35,697 nt of DNA from an uncultured Verrucomicrobiales bacterium (GCA_937901085.1 CALCHQ010000135.1:1-35697); one strand, 5' to 3'. Numbered from the stretch's first letter, positions 7,000 to 15,798 are shown. Program-made: numbers and translations. The notes: generated from the sequence alone by a model not told the origin.

Positions 7000-8727
7000 A
7001 TGCTGGAAGCACGCAATATTTGTCTGGAGGTTGACCACGACGGCGAGAGCCTGTTTTTGCTCAGCGATGTGAATTTCTGCGTTCCGCGGGGGCATTTCAT
7101 GGCGATTGTCGGGCCTTCCGGCTGTGGTAAGACGACTTTGCTCAAGGCTATTGCCGGTATCAAGGAGACGAGTTCCGGCTCGTTTGTGTGGGAGGGGCGT
7201 GACCTGGCAGAGGAGGGGGATTTCGAGCCGTACGAGATTGGCTATGTGCCTCAGTTCAGTATTGCGTATGAAGAGCTGACGGTGGATGAGAATGTGGAGA
7301 GTTCTGCCCGGCTGCGGGTGGATGCTGATGACGAGGAGCTGGATGCCATCATCGACAGCGTTCTGGAGGAAACCGGGTTGGCAGAGATTGCCGACCGCCC
7401 GGTCAAGTTGCTTTCCGGCGGGCAGAAACGCCGCCTGGCTCTGGCCATGGAGCTGGTGAGCAGCCCTCGCATTCTGCTCTGCGATGAGGTGACCAGCGGC
7501 CTGGACCCCCGTTCGGAACGCGAAATCGTGGAGTTGCTGCACCAGCTCAGCATGAAGGATGGCCGCATTGTTATTTCGGTGACGCATAGTCTGGCACAGA
7601 TGGAGCTGTACGACAGTATCATGGTGATGGTGCGCGGGCACCTGGCCTACCATGGCTCGCCGGATCTGATGGTGCATTATTTCGGGGAGCAGAATTTTGA
7701 GGAGGTTTACCCCAAGCTGGCGATGCGCGAGCCCGATGAGTGGCGCATGAGCTGGCTGAAGCACCGGGCGGAATACTACCAGCGCCTGGAAAAGAAGCAT
7801 CTGGATAAGTTTGCGGCGGCGGGGCTTCCTGTGCCGCAGCCCGGTGGCATGGGGCAGGATGAGGAGCTTTCCCAGCCTTCGTTCATGGTGCAGTTCTGTA
7901 CGCTGCTCAGCCGGCGGTTCACGATTTTGTTCCGCGACCGCACCCAGCTCTGGCTGCAGGTGGCCATGATTGTGATTTTCCCGATTCTGGTGGCCTTGTT
8001 CTCCAGCAAGGGGCAGGATCAGCTGTTGCAGCTGACGGATACCATGGGGCGTGATCTGGCTGCCGAGGTGCAGGCCCAGCAGGCGCAGGCAGAGGTGAGG
8101 GCGCGTGTGGGGTCTGCGGTGTCGGGTATCATCATGTTCCAGGTTATTCTGCTGGGCTTGATGGGTTCCAACAATGCCTCGCGCGAGGTGGCGGGCGAAC
8201 GCCTGATTATGGAGAAGGAGAAATTTGCCGGTACCAGCCCGGCGGCTTATCTGGCATCCAAACTGGTGTTCCTTAGCTTGCTGGTGCTGGTGCAGAGTCT
8301 GTGGATGGTGGCCTTTGTGCAGTATTGCTGGCCTCTGCGTGGTGATATTGTCAACCACCTGATATTCCTGCTGCTGGCCAATGCGGCCATGACGGCGGTC
8401 TGCCTGGGTATTTCGGCCAATTGCAAGACGCCGGACCAGGCCTCGCTGCTGAGCATCTACCTGGTGGGATTCCAGCTGCCGCTTTCGGGGGCTGTGCTGG
8501 CTCTGCCGGAGTTTGTGGAGCGCTTCACGCAGCCTTTCATTTCGGCCTACTGGGCATGGAGCGGCAGCGTGAACGGAGGCCTGGAATCCGAGGTACTCAA
8601 GGCGGTCAACAGTATTGTGCAGACCTCGTTCTCCGGGGGGCTGCTCTGCATGCTGGTGCTGCTGGGGCATGTGGCGTTCGGCATTATCCTTACCTACATC
8701 GGGGTGCGCCGCACCCGCTGGGAATAA
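7000..8727 (+). CDS. ABC transporter, ATPase and permease fused (ABCG/ABC-2 type)
   Basis: A 575-residue half-transporter. The ATPase domain comes first: Walker A GPSGCGKT (38-45), signature LSGGQ (138-142), Walker B ILLCDE (158-163), D-loop SGLDP, and switch histidine in VTHS (~196). After a linker (~205-300) comes an ABC-2 membrane domain with about six segments, the first near 315-340 (WLQVAMIVIFPILVALF) and the last near 545-567. ATPase-then-permease order is the ABCG layout; bacterial members usually export lipids, drugs or polymers, but the substrate here cannot be read. It would act as a dimer in the inner membrane. It heads an operon with two unknown envelope proteins and gluQ. The 618-codon frame on the other strand is a shadow. 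Confidence 0.92.
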   Translation: MLEARNICLEVDHDGESLFLLSDVNFCVPRGHFMAIVGPSGCGKTTLLKAIAGIKETSSGSFVWEGRDLAEEGDFEPYEIGYVPQFSIAYEELTVDENVESSARLRVDADDEELDAIIDSVLEETGLAEIADRPVKLLSGGQKRRLALAMELVSSPRILLCDEVTSGLDPRSEREIVELLHQLSMKDGRIVISVTHSLAQMELYDSIMVMVRGHLAYHGSPDLMVHYFGEQNFEEVYPKLAMREPDEWRMSWLKHRAEYYQRLEKKHLDKFAAAGLPVPQPGGMGQDEELSQPSFMVQFCTLLSRRFTILFRDRTQLWLQVAMIVIFPILVALFSSKGQDQLLQLTDTMGRDLAAEVQAQQAQAEVRARVGSAVSGIIMFQVILLGLMGSNNASREVAGERLIMEKEKFAGTSPAAYLASKLVFLSLLVLVQSLWMVAFVQYCWPLRGDIVNHLIFLLLANAAMTAVCLGISANCKTPDQASLLSIYLVGFQLPLSGAVLALPEFVERFTQPFISAYWAWSGSVNGGLESEVLKAVNSIVQTSFSGGLLCMLVLLGHVAFGIILTYIGVRRTRWE

Positions 8728-8753
8728 CATCTACTGAAATCTGACTGGTTATT

Positions 8754-9194
8754 ATGGCAAGAAAAAGACGCTCTTCCAAGAATAAGAAATCACAGCTGCC
8801 GCTTATACTGGGTGGCGGGGGTGCCGTGTTGCTGCTGGCGGTGGCGGCAGCGGTGGTGATGAAGCCGTCCGATTCTCCGGATGACGCTCCCGATGCCCGC
8901 TTCAGCGTGGCTGATTACCGCTACGAGGCTTCCCGCCTGGTGGGTAATTCGTACCGCATGAAGGGACGCGTGGAAAACATTGATACGCTGGGGAATGACC
9001 GCATGGTGGCGGTATCTCTGCCGGGGCAGTCGCAGGAACGCCTGCCTCTGCTGGTGCGGCAGGGGGTGACCGGCCGCGTGAACCTGACCCGCGGTGATAC
9101 CTTCACCTTCCATGTGGTATGCAGTAATGGCCGCGATGCCGACGGAGGCGAGGTCAAGGGTGTAATGATTGTCGAAAAAGTGGAGGCTGAATAA
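8754..9194 (+). CDS. Small membrane-anchored protein of unknown function
   Basis: 146 residues. A very basic N-terminus (MARKRRSSKNKK) precedes one membrane segment at about 17-38, giving an N-in orientation with a ~105-residue domain outside the inner membrane. That domain (YRMKGRVENIDTLG, then VSLPGQSQERLPLLV, then FHVVCSNG) alternates strand-like segments and could be a small beta-barrel such as an OB fold; this is inference. No family was recognised. It lies 26 nt after the ABC transporter and 2 nt before the next gene, so it is in the same operon and may assist the transporter. Confidence 0.82.
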   Translation: MARKRRSSKNKKSQLPLILGGGGAVLLLAVAAAVVMKPSDSPDDAPDARFSVADYRYEASRLVGNSYRMKGRVENIDTLGNDRMVAVSLPGQSQERLPLLVRQGVTGRVNLTRGDTFTFHVVCSNGRDADGGEVKGVMIVEKVEAE

Positions 9195-9196
9195 GA

Positions 9197-11119
9197 ATGA
9201 AAAGGATTTCATACGGAAAAGTGTGGGCGGTGATATGCGGTGGTCTGCTTGCCGGACCGCTGACCGCCCAGGGACTGGGTACGGTACAGAATGACCAGCC
9301 TGCGCCCCAGCAGGAGGTGCAGCCGCCGTCTGCGCCGCGCATCGGGCAGTCCTTTGCTGATACCGGGAGTGGGGAAACACCGAATCCCCAGGTGCTGGGC
9401 ATGGAGATTCCGCTGCTCGACCCTTCCAGTAACACCATGACCTACAATGGTGCTAAAATCGATGTGGGGAATAATGAGCTGGTGCGCGCTCGTTTTGAGA
9501 AGTACCTGGCTCAGAATCCCGATAACGGTACCGAGGCCAAGCGATATCGCAAGAAGATGAACGGGCTCTTGAAGCTGACCCAGAGGTCTGCCCGCTCGAA
9601 GCGGGCGGTGGGCAGCGAGACGCTGGTCAAAATCGGCAATGGCCTGTATGAAATGAATGATTACGAGAGCGATGCCGGTCAGTCATCCGCCCTGGCCGGG
9701 GCGATTGCCAGCGCGCTGGCGGTGCAGTTTGCCAACCGTTCCCGCAGTCAGCAGAATGCGGAGATTCAGGAGCAGATTGATGCCCTGGTGTACAAGACCA
9801 ACCTGATGGAAAGCCGCAATACCGGGCGCGGAAAATCGGCCAACATTTATAAGGAGGGAAAGGAGCAGAACACGGTTTCCAATACCTATGCGATTTCTCA
9901 CAACAAGTCCCGCGTGGTCAAGCTTGAAGCGGAAGGGGTCAAGAATGATGCCGACAGTATTGCGGCGCTGGAGCTGGCCAAGATTAATTTCCAGAGTACC
10001 ATCGTGTCGATGCTCATGCAGCGCCGCTACAATCACGCGCTGATAGGCGCGCAGACGTACCGGCATATTTTCCGCGATGGCGATACGACCTTGAAGCTGG
10101 ATAGTGATTCCCAGGCGGCCAAGCTCTTTGAGGGAGGCGTGGGCCTGCCGCCTACTGTGAACACGATGGCCACCATTGCGGCCAACTTGCGCCGGGATGT
10201 GGACCAGCATATGGAGGCGGTGGATAATATGCTGGCGCAGAACAAGCTGGGAGAAGCAACGCAAAGTCTGATTCATGCCGTGGCTATTGGTGAGTACATG
10301 GAAAGTGTGGCGACATTCCCCGTGGAGGGACGCCGCCGTATTTCGGAATACTGGTCGTTGCGGAAGAAGGCCTTGCCGGCGCTCAATGCCCGCGACTATG
10401 GCGCGCTGGAGGAGATTTCCTCCAGGCTCAAGGCGATGGATGTGGACTACGATGATTCCATGCTCTCCAGCTACTGTGCCGGGCGTAAGGCACAGAGTGA
10501 TCTGCACTTGCGGAATGCCGCCAAGGCACTCAAGGCGGGGGATGATGCCTCCTTCAATGCCGAAATCACCAAGGCCGGGGAAATCTGGCCGAAGAATCCG
10601 AACCTGCAGAAGGGGCGCGAGCAGCTGGAGAAGCTGGATAATCAGGACCCAGTGCGGGATGAGTTCCGCACGCTGATGGCCCGCCATGAATACCGGACCA
10701 TTTATAATGAACAGGATAAGTTCGAGGTGGTGGCCATTGACCCGGAGCTGAAACAGCAGTACAAGGAGGCGGTCACCCTTATCAGCACGATTGATGGCAT
10801 GCTTGCACAGCTGGAGGTGGCAGCGCAGCAGGATGCTGTCATGGGGCCCTGCATGGCCTATGAAATGCTGCTGGAGCGGGGCGAGCAGGATGCCCGCTAT
10901 AAGGAGGACAGCAAATACCGCGATGCGCTGAACCGTTTTGCCCTGGCCGCGCATGACTTCACGCAGGCGCTGGACAAGGCCAGGGAAAGCGAAGCCCGCC
11001 GCGAATACGGCTCGGCTCTGGCCAATTATTACCGCGCCCAATGCCTCTACCCCCGTTCCACTGCGGCCGGTAATGGGGCGCGCCGCGTCACGGAGCTGAT
11101 ACTCAAGGCCCGCTTCTGA
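9197..11119 (+). CDS. Large secreted helical-repeat protein of unknown function
   Basis: 640 residues with a clear signal peptide (MKRISYGKVWAVICGGLLAG then PLTAQG, cleavage near 24). A Pro/Gln-rich linker (~30-60) leads into a long helical region. Segments such as LRNAAKALKAGDDASFNAEI (~435-455) and SALANYYRAQCLYPRS near the end resemble TPR units, so the C-terminal half is probably an alpha-solenoid that binds partners. No catalytic motif was seen. The start lies 2 nt after the previous stop and the stop overlaps the gluQ start by one base (TGATG), so translation is probably coupled. As part of the ABC operon it may be a periplasmic partner of the transporter. Confidence 0.83.
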   Translation: MKRISYGKVWAVICGGLLAGPLTAQGLGTVQNDQPAPQQEVQPPSAPRIGQSFADTGSGETPNPQVLGMEIPLLDPSSNTMTYNGAKIDVGNNELVRARFEKYLAQNPDNGTEAKRYRKKMNGLLKLTQRSARSKRAVGSETLVKIGNGLYEMNDYESDAGQSSALAGAIASALAVQFANRSRSQQNAEIQEQIDALVYKTNLMESRNTGRGKSANIYKEGKEQNTVSNTYAISHNKSRVVKLEAEGVKNDADSIAALELAKINFQSTIVSMLMQRRYNHALIGAQTYRHIFRDGDTTLKLDSDSQAAKLFEGGVGLPPTVNTMATIAANLRRDVDQHMEAVDNMLAQNKLGEATQSLIHAVAIGEYMESVATFPVEGRRRISEYWSLRKKALPALNARDYGALEEISSRLKAMDVDYDDSMLSSYCAGRKAQSDLHLRNAAKALKAGDDASFNAEITKAGEIWPKNPNLQKGREQLEKLDNQDPVRDEFRTLMARHEYRTIYNEQDKFEVVAIDPELKQQYKEAVTLISTIDGMLAQLEVAAQQDAVMGPCMAYEMLLERGEQDARYKEDSKYRDALNRFALAAHDFTQALDKARESEARREYGSALANYYRAQCLYPRSTAAGNGARRVTELILKARF

Positions 11120-12006
11120 TGCCGACCATGTCGTCCCGCCCTCTGGTCATCACGCGTTTTGCTCCTAGTCCGAGCGGCCCCCTGCATGTGGGGCATCTCC
11201 TGGCTGCATTGCAGGCGCGCCGCCTGGCCGATGCTCACGGCGGGCGTTGCCTGCTGCGTATCGAGGATATTGACCAGCGCGCCCAGCACCCGGAGTATCT
11301 GGAACTCCTGTATGCCGACCTGGACTGGCTCGGCCTTCGTTTTGACGGTGAACCCATGGTGCAGACCCGCCGTTTCGGGGTGTATGAGGCCGTGCTGAAG
11401 GAATTGCGGCGCATGGGCGTTCTCTATCCCTGTTTCTGCACGCGTTCGGAAATCAAGGCCCAGCTGGCAGAAATGGGGCGTGCCCCGCATGCCACGCTGG
11501 GGTATCTGTACCCAGGCACCTGCCGCCACCTTCCGGCCGATGAGGTGGAGCGCCGCCTGGCGGCCGGGCTGCCTCACAGCTGGCGGCTGGATATGCAACG
11601 GGTGCAGGACCTCATCGGCTGCCCCACCTGGCATGATATGCACCGCGGCACGCAGCGCTGTGTTCCCACCGCGTATGGTGATGTGGTGCTGGCGCGCAAG
11701 GATTTCCCGGCCAGCTACCACCTGGCCGTGGTGATTGATGACGCTGCTCAGGGGGTGACTCATGTGACCCGCGGGGAAGACTTGTTTGAGTCTACGCACA
11801 TTCACCGCGCCTTGCAGGGGGTGCTGGGACTTCCTGTGCCGCAGTACTGCCACCATGCGCTGCTGCGGGACAATGCCGGCAAACGGCTGGCTAAGCGGGA
11901 TGGCGCGCGTTCCCTCGCCTCGTTGAGGGAAGCCGGGTACAGTCCCCGGCAGGTGCTTGATTCCTTGCAGACGGCTCTGCTGCGCGGGGGCGTGTGGTGG
12001 GTGTGA
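11119..12006 (+). CDS. gluQ: Glutamyl-Q tRNA(Asp) synthetase
   Basis: 295 residues, the usual length for GluQ, a cut-down glutamyl-tRNA synthetase without the anticodon-binding domain. It charges glutamate onto queuosine in tRNA-Asp. The nucleotide-binding HIGH-type motif is in RFAPSPSGPLHVGH (13-26). RIEDID (47-52) is the typical second motif. The zinc-type residues CFC (C105, C107) and YPGTC (Y131, C135) are present with a longer insert than in E. coli as I recall it. KRLAKRDGA is the weak KMSKS equivalent. The start overlaps the previous stop. It is the last gene of the ABC operon and converges on the sigma gene with only 6 bp between stops and no terminator. Confidence 0.92.
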   Translation: MPTMSSRPLVITRFAPSPSGPLHVGHLLAALQARRLADAHGGRCLLRIEDIDQRAQHPEYLELLYADLDWLGLRFDGEPMVQTRRFGVYEAVLKELRRMGVLYPCFCTRSEIKAQLAEMGRAPHATLGYLYPGTCRHLPADEVERRLAAGLPHSWRLDMQRVQDLIGCPTWHDMHRGTQRCVPTAYGDVVLARKDFPASYHLAVVIDDAAQGVTHVTRGEDLFESTHIHRALQGVLGLPVPQYCHHALLRDNAGKRLAKRDGARSLASLREAGYSPRQVLDSLQTALLRGGVWWV

Positions 12007-12012
12007 ACCGCC

Positions 12013-12675
12013 TTATTTTTCCTGCTCGCGGATGTAGGCAATCTCTTTCTTGAGAATGGAACCGACTCGGTGCTTGGCCAGGTAGACCTGTGCCATGCTC
12101 ACTCCCAGACGGCGGCGGACTTCGGTGGCGTTCAGACCCTGCAGTACGTTGTAGTCAAAGATCTGGAACTGGCGGGGAGAGACGCGCATCTTCACACGCT
12201 CCAGGGCGGCCTTCATCACATTCTGCTGCCATTCCCGCTCCCAGATTTCGGTGAAGTTGTTGCCGGAGGTGTCCGGCACGTTTTCCACCGGTTCACGGGC
12301 AGGAAGGTTCTCCCCGGTGCTGGTGGGGGGCAGGGGGGCTTTGCCGCGCAGGCGGAACTGGTCGTTGATGCGCCACCGGGTTACGTTCCACAGCCACATC
12401 TTGAAAGAGCCCCGGTCAGGGTCGTAGGTGTTCTTCAAGCTTTGCTTGGCAATGGTCAGCACGGTTTCCTGCACCACATCCCAGGCTTCGTCCTCGCGCA
12501 GCCCTGCCTTGAGCGCCACGGAGTAGATGAGGCGCCAGTAGGTACGGTAGAATTCATCCCAGCTGCGCTGGTCTTTCCAGTCGCCCAGGCGCATGATGAG
12601 ACTGCGCCGCGTGCGGGCAGCAAGCTTTTCAAGCTCGTTGTCGCTCGGCGCGGGGATGGATGCTTCTTGCGTCAC
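12013..12675 (-). CDS. ECF-type RNA polymerase sigma factor
   Basis: About 220 residues. Region 2 spans ~28-105 (SWDEFYRTYWRLIY, then VVQETVLTIAK, then GSFKMWLWNVTRWRINDQFR), which contacts core polymerase and the -10 element. Region 4 lies near 155-215, with the helix-turn-helix LNATEVRRRLGVSMAQVYLAK. This is the form common in Verrucomicrobiota and Planctomycetes. No anti-sigma gene is adjacent, so its control is unclear. Start choice: a TTG at 12681 opens the frame but lies only 3 nt from the predicted -10 box, so it would not be in the mRNA; GTG 12675 fits better. No Shine-Dalgarno was seen. It is divergent from the amidase pair. Confidence 0.87.
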   Translation of the reverse strand: MTQEASIPAPSDNELEKLAARTRRSLIMRLGDWKDQRSWDEFYRTYWRLIYSVALKAGLREDEAWDVVQETVLTIAKQSLKNTYDPDRGSFKMWLWNVTRWRINDQFRLRGKAPLPPTSTGENLPAREPVENVPDTSGNNFTEIWEREWQQNVMKAALERVKMRVSPRQFQIFDYNVLQGLNATEVRRRLGVSMAQVYLAKHRVGSILKKEIAYIREQEK

Positions 12676-12684
12676 TCGCAAGCC

Positions 12685-12712
12685 ATAGTAGCAGAAATAT
12701 TCAGGAACGCAA
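12685..12712 (-). promoter_or_regulatory. Promoter of the sigma factor gene
   Basis: On the minus strand TTGCGT, a 16-bp spacer and TACTAT. The predicted start is near 12678, a few bases from GTG 12675. Confidence 0.4.
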
Positions 12713-12901
12713 GCAAGAAGTACAGACAGAGTTTCATGGGCCCCGAAGATTGGGGATACCGGGAATTATGGATTCAACGTAAGCGGATTCCGCTGCGATG
12801 CGCTCAGCGGCATCGCCAGCGGCCTGTGGCGCTGCATCTGATGCCCGGCGCCGGGGCGGCAGAAGGTGACATATAAAATAGGAAGCTGTATCATTTTGGA
12901 C

Positions 12902-12931
12902 TTGAGCGGCGGCGGTCTGAAATGGTAGAGT
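12902..12931 (+). promoter_or_regulatory. Promoter of the amidase pair
   Basis: TTGAGC, an 18-bp spacer and TAGAGT, with a predicted start ~10 nt before ATG 12948. An overlapping TATAAC at 12931-12936 is an alternative -10 box. Confidence 0.4.
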
Positions 12932-12947
12932 ATAACTGCATCCGGGA

Positions 12948-14012
12948 ATGAGGTCATTCATCACATCCTTGCTTACCTTGCTGCTGGCGCTCATGTTGTG
13001 CCAGCCTGCGGTGCTGCATGCCCAGTCAACGTGGTCGGTTTCGGAGATGGATGGCGTTGAGTATGTGAAGCTCAGCGATGTGTGGCGCTTTTATAAATTC
13101 AGCCCCAGAAAAGGGCGCCCCGGCTGTGTCTCCTACGGCAGCGGCAAGCATGTGGTCTCGCTCAAGGCGAATCAGCAGGATTTCTATGTGAACAACTACC
13201 GCTACGTTCTCTCTCACCCGGTGCGTGAAGACGGGGGAGAACTCATGATTTCCTCGGTGGACATGCGTAAATTGGTGGACCCTGTCCTGCGCCCCCGCTT
13301 TTCGCCGCAGAACCGCCTGCGGACGGTGGTGATTGACCCCGGTCATGGCGGACATGATGCCGGCGCGGTCAGCTCCTACGCCAAGGAGAAGGATTTGAAT
13401 CTGGCGGTAGCCCGCAAGCTGCGCCGCATGCTGGAAAACCAGGGCTACCGTGTGGTCATGACGCGGGATGGAGACTATTTCCTGACCCTGCAGCAGCGTG
13501 TGGCTATTGCCAACAGCGTGCCGGATTCGGTCTTTGTGAGCATCCATCACAACGCTGGCCGCCGGGCTGCCAGCGGTATCGAGACCTTTACCCTGGCTCC
13601 TCAGGGGACAACTTCCCCCTTTGCACGTTCGCGTCGTTACGCCGAGCTGGCCGGCAATAACCAGGACAGCGAAAATATTGCGCTTGCCACGGCGGTTCAC
13701 AGCCGCGCTATCCGCAGCTCCGGCGCTATCGACCGCGGCATCCAGCGCGCCCGTTTTTCGGTTCTTTGCACCATCAACCGCCCGGCCATCCTCTTCGAGG
13801 GGGGCTTTGTCTCCAACCCCGAAGAATGCCGTAAAATGGCAACGGGGGCCTACCAGGATATGCTGGCGCACAGCATTTGCCAGGGCATTGTCGCCTACAA
13901 GAACACCGTGTGCCGCCCGGCTGGCAAGGTGGCATCCTCGACTTCCGGTTCGGGGAGTGTCCGTACCAGTATGCCGGGTTCCCGCGTGAGCCGCTATTCC
14001 CGAACAAAGTGA
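12948..14012 (+). CDS. N-acetylmuramoyl-L-alanine amidase (Amidase_3), first of two
   Basis: 354 residues, exported (signal peptide 1-26, ending QPAVLHAQ). A ~95-residue N-terminal domain (MDGVEYVKLSDVWRFYKF onward) recalls the copper-amine-oxidase-like domain found in wall enzymes. The catalytic domain follows from ~127: zinc ligands H in DPGHGGHDAG, E in AKEKDLNL and H in SIHHN (~197), and catalytic E in LFEGGFVSN (~282). It would cut the bond between MurNAc and the stem peptide in peptidoglycan, as in daughter-cell separation. A short Ser/Gly-rich tail follows. Its stop overlaps the start of a second amidase with the same layout, so the pair arose by tandem duplication and is co-translated. 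Confidence 0.93.
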   Translation: MRSFITSLLTLLLALMLCQPAVLHAQSTWSVSEMDGVEYVKLSDVWRFYKFSPRKGRPGCVSYGSGKHVVSLKANQQDFYVNNYRYVLSHPVREDGGELMISSVDMRKLVDPVLRPRFSPQNRLRTVVIDPGHGGHDAGAVSSYAKEKDLNLAVARKLRRMLENQGYRVVMTRDGDYFLTLQQRVAIANSVPDSVFVSIHHNAGRRAASGIETFTLAPQGTTSPFARSRRYAELAGNNQDSENIALATAVHSRAIRSSGAIDRGIQRARFSVLCTINRPAILFEGGFVSNPEECRKMATGAYQDMLAHSICQGIVAYKNTVCRPAGKVASSTSGSGSVRTSMPGSRVSRYSRTK

Positions 14013-15274
14013 TGGTGATGAGGTTTGCAGGGAAGTGTGGAGCTTGGGCGCTGCCGGTTTGGCTGCTGCTTGGCTCTGTTCTGCACGCTGCTTCTGCAAC
14101 CGATGCCGCCACCGCTGCTGCAGAGGAGGCTGCCGGTAAGTCTGCCCCGGCTGCTGCTGCTGAAAATCCTGCGCCGGCTTCCGCAACGGTTGGTTCCTGG
14201 CATGTACGTGAGGTGGATGGCGTGGAATATGTGCCTCTGGAGGATTTGCGCGGCTTCTACAAGCTCATGCCGCTGCAGCCCAAGGGACGCAAAGTGACGG
14301 GGCAGCGCATGCTGGGAAATGGCGAGGTGGAACTGCTCTTCGGCCCGGCTCCGCGCGAATTGTTCATTCAGAACCGCCTTTGCGCTCTGTCCCATCCTGT
14401 GTTGGAGGATGCCTCTGGCGATCTCCTCATTTCGAAGATCGATGTCCTCAATGTAATCGAACCCATCTTGCGCCCGACCTACATCCCGAACCGCCAGGCG
14501 GTGCGGACGGTGGTACTTGACCCCGGTCATGGTGGTCACGACACCGGGACGGTTACGCCATACGCCCGCGAGGCCGATGTGGCTTTGGTCGTGGCATCGA
14601 AGCTCGGTCTCGAACTTCGCAAGCGGGGCTATGAAGTCGTCTTTACCCAGGAACAGAACCAGTACCAGTCCCCCCAGGCGCGTGTAGACAAGGCCAATGC
14701 CGCTCCGGCTGCCATTTTCCTGAGTCTGCACCTCAACAGCGGACGGAGCGATGTCCAGGGGGTGCAGACATACACCCTTGCTCCCCGTGGCCGGAATGAA
14801 GCCCCTTTGCCGGGGCATGAATTCAGCCAGTCGAGCATGGCGCTGGCCATGGCCTTGCAGTCTGCCATGGTGGAGAAAGCCGGTGCGGTTGATGGCGGCT
14901 GCCGCCGCGCGCATTACAGCCCGCTCAGCTCGCTGCGCTGCCCCTCGGTCATGCTGGAGCTGGGCTATGCCACTCACCCGGAAGAAGGAACCCGGCTCAG
15001 TACCGAGGAGTACCAGATGAAGATGGTGAATGCCCTGGCTGGTGCTATTGATGCGTATGCGCGGGTGATGAATCCGGCCACCGTTCTCCAGGTGCAGAAA
15101 GCCCCGGTGGTGGAAGCCCCCGCCTCCCCGGTCAAGGTAGAGCCTGCACCGCCCGCCAAGGCCAGGCCTTCCACGCCGCAGAAGAAGGCACAGCCCCGCC
15201 AGAAGGCTGCCCCCCGCCGCGCGCCTGCCCGCAAGCAGAAACGCGCGCCTCGCCGCCGGAACCGTCGCCGTTGA
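14012..15274 (+). CDS. N-acetylmuramoyl-L-alanine amidase (Amidase_3), second of two, with basic tail
   Basis: 420 residues from ATG 14012, which overlaps the upstream stop (TGATG). A signal peptide (WALPVWLLLGSVLHAASA) and an Ala-rich linker lead to the same N-terminal domain as its neighbour (VDGVEYVPLEDLRGFYKL). The amidase domain starts near 165: H in DPGHGGHDTG, E in AREADVAL, H in LSLHLNSG and E in MLELGYATH, so all key residues are kept. Unlike its twin it ends in a ~60-residue tail rich in Pro, Ala, Lys and Arg (ARKQKRAPRRRNRRR at the end), which could hold it on the anionic cell wall or membrane. A longer frame opening at 13877 lies inside the first amidase and is not the real start. 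Confidence 0.92.
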   Translation: MVMRFAGKCGAWALPVWLLLGSVLHAASATDAATAAAEEAAGKSAPAAAAENPAPASATVGSWHVREVDGVEYVPLEDLRGFYKLMPLQPKGRKVTGQRMLGNGEVELLFGPAPRELFIQNRLCALSHPVLEDASGDLLISKIDVLNVIEPILRPTYIPNRQAVRTVVLDPGHGGHDTGTVTPYAREADVALVVASKLGLELRKRGYEVVFTQEQNQYQSPQARVDKANAAPAAIFLSLHLNSGRSDVQGVQTYTLAPRGRNEAPLPGHEFSQSSMALAMALQSAMVEKAGAVDGGCRRAHYSPLSSLRCPSVMLELGYATHPEEGTRLSTEEYQMKMVNALAGAIDAYARVMNPATVLQVQKAPVVEAPASPVKVEPAPPAKARPSTPQKKAQPRQKAAPRRAPARKQKRAPRRRNRRR

Positions 15275-15294
15275 GACCCGATTCCCTTATACAG

Positions 15295-15324
15295 AACAAG
15301 GCAGCCCTGCCGGGCTGCCTTGTT
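15295..15324. terminator. Terminator between the amidases and ndk
   Basis: A 13-bp perfect stem (AACAAGGCAGCCC / GGGCTGCCTTGTT) with loop TGCC. It works for both converging genes; the T run is short on either side. Confidence 0.75.
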
Positions 15325-15348
15325 CGTTGAACTGACGGGAGGTGTTTA

Positions 15349-15798
15349 TCAGTCGACGTTGTCGAAGATTTCCTCCGGCTTGAAGAAGCGCTTGATTTCT
15401 GCTTCGGCGCTTTCGGGGGAATCGGAAGCGTGGCAGATGTTCAGCATGCTGTTCGTGCCGTAATCGCCGCGGATGGTACCCTTGTCGGCCTTCTGGGAAT
15501 TGGTCGGTCCGAGGATGGTGCGTACGCGGGTGATAACACCAGGGCCGGAAAGCACCATGGCTACTACCGGGCTGGACTGCATGAATGCAGAGAGTTTGGG
15601 GAAGAGGGGCTCGCCATCAATAACCAGGTCGATGATGTGGCCGTAGTGTTCGCGCAGCACAGCATCATTCAGCTGCATCATTTTCAGGCCGCGCAGGCGG
15701 AAACCTTCACCCAGCAGACGCTGCAGGATGATGCCGGAGAGATTCTTGCGGACACAGTCCGGCTTGAAGAGGATAAGGGTCTTTTCGTCGCGATTCAT
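15349..15798 (-). CDS. ndk: Nucleoside diphosphate kinase
   Basis: 149 residues. It moves the gamma-phosphate of ATP onto nucleoside diphosphates through a phospho-histidine. The start EKTLILFKPDCVRKNLSG carries the conserved KPD lysine (residue 12). The active-site segment is NICHASDSPESAEAEI, with the catalytic histidine; most family members read NxxHGSDS, so the Gly-to-Ala change is a small oddity. GTIRGDYG upstream is also typical. The frame opens further upstream, but ATG 15798 is chosen because the homologous N-terminus begins there and an AAGAAAG ribosome-binding site precedes it. It has its own promoter and is divergent from pepP. Confidence 0.95.
   Translation of the reverse strand: MNRDEKTLILFKPDCVRKNLSGIILQRLLGEGFRLRGLKMMQLNDAVLREHYGHIIDLVIDGEPLFPKLSAFMQSSPVVAMVLSGPGVITRVRTILGPTNSQKADKGTIRGDYGTNSMLNICHASDSPESAEAEIKRFFKPEEIFDNVD

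Noticed and set aside
6874..8730. A 618-codon minus-strand frame
   Set aside because: It is the mirror of the ABC transporter. GC-rich third positions keep the opposite frame open; the His/Gln/Arg-rich product is typical of such shadows.
9683..11041. A 452-codon minus-strand frame
   Set aside because: It is opposite the 640-aa secreted protein, which has a signal peptide and tight operon spacing.
13877..14011. Extended N-terminus of the second amidase
   Set aside because: This part overlaps the end of the first amidase and would bury the signal peptide; ATG 14012 gives a normal exported protein.
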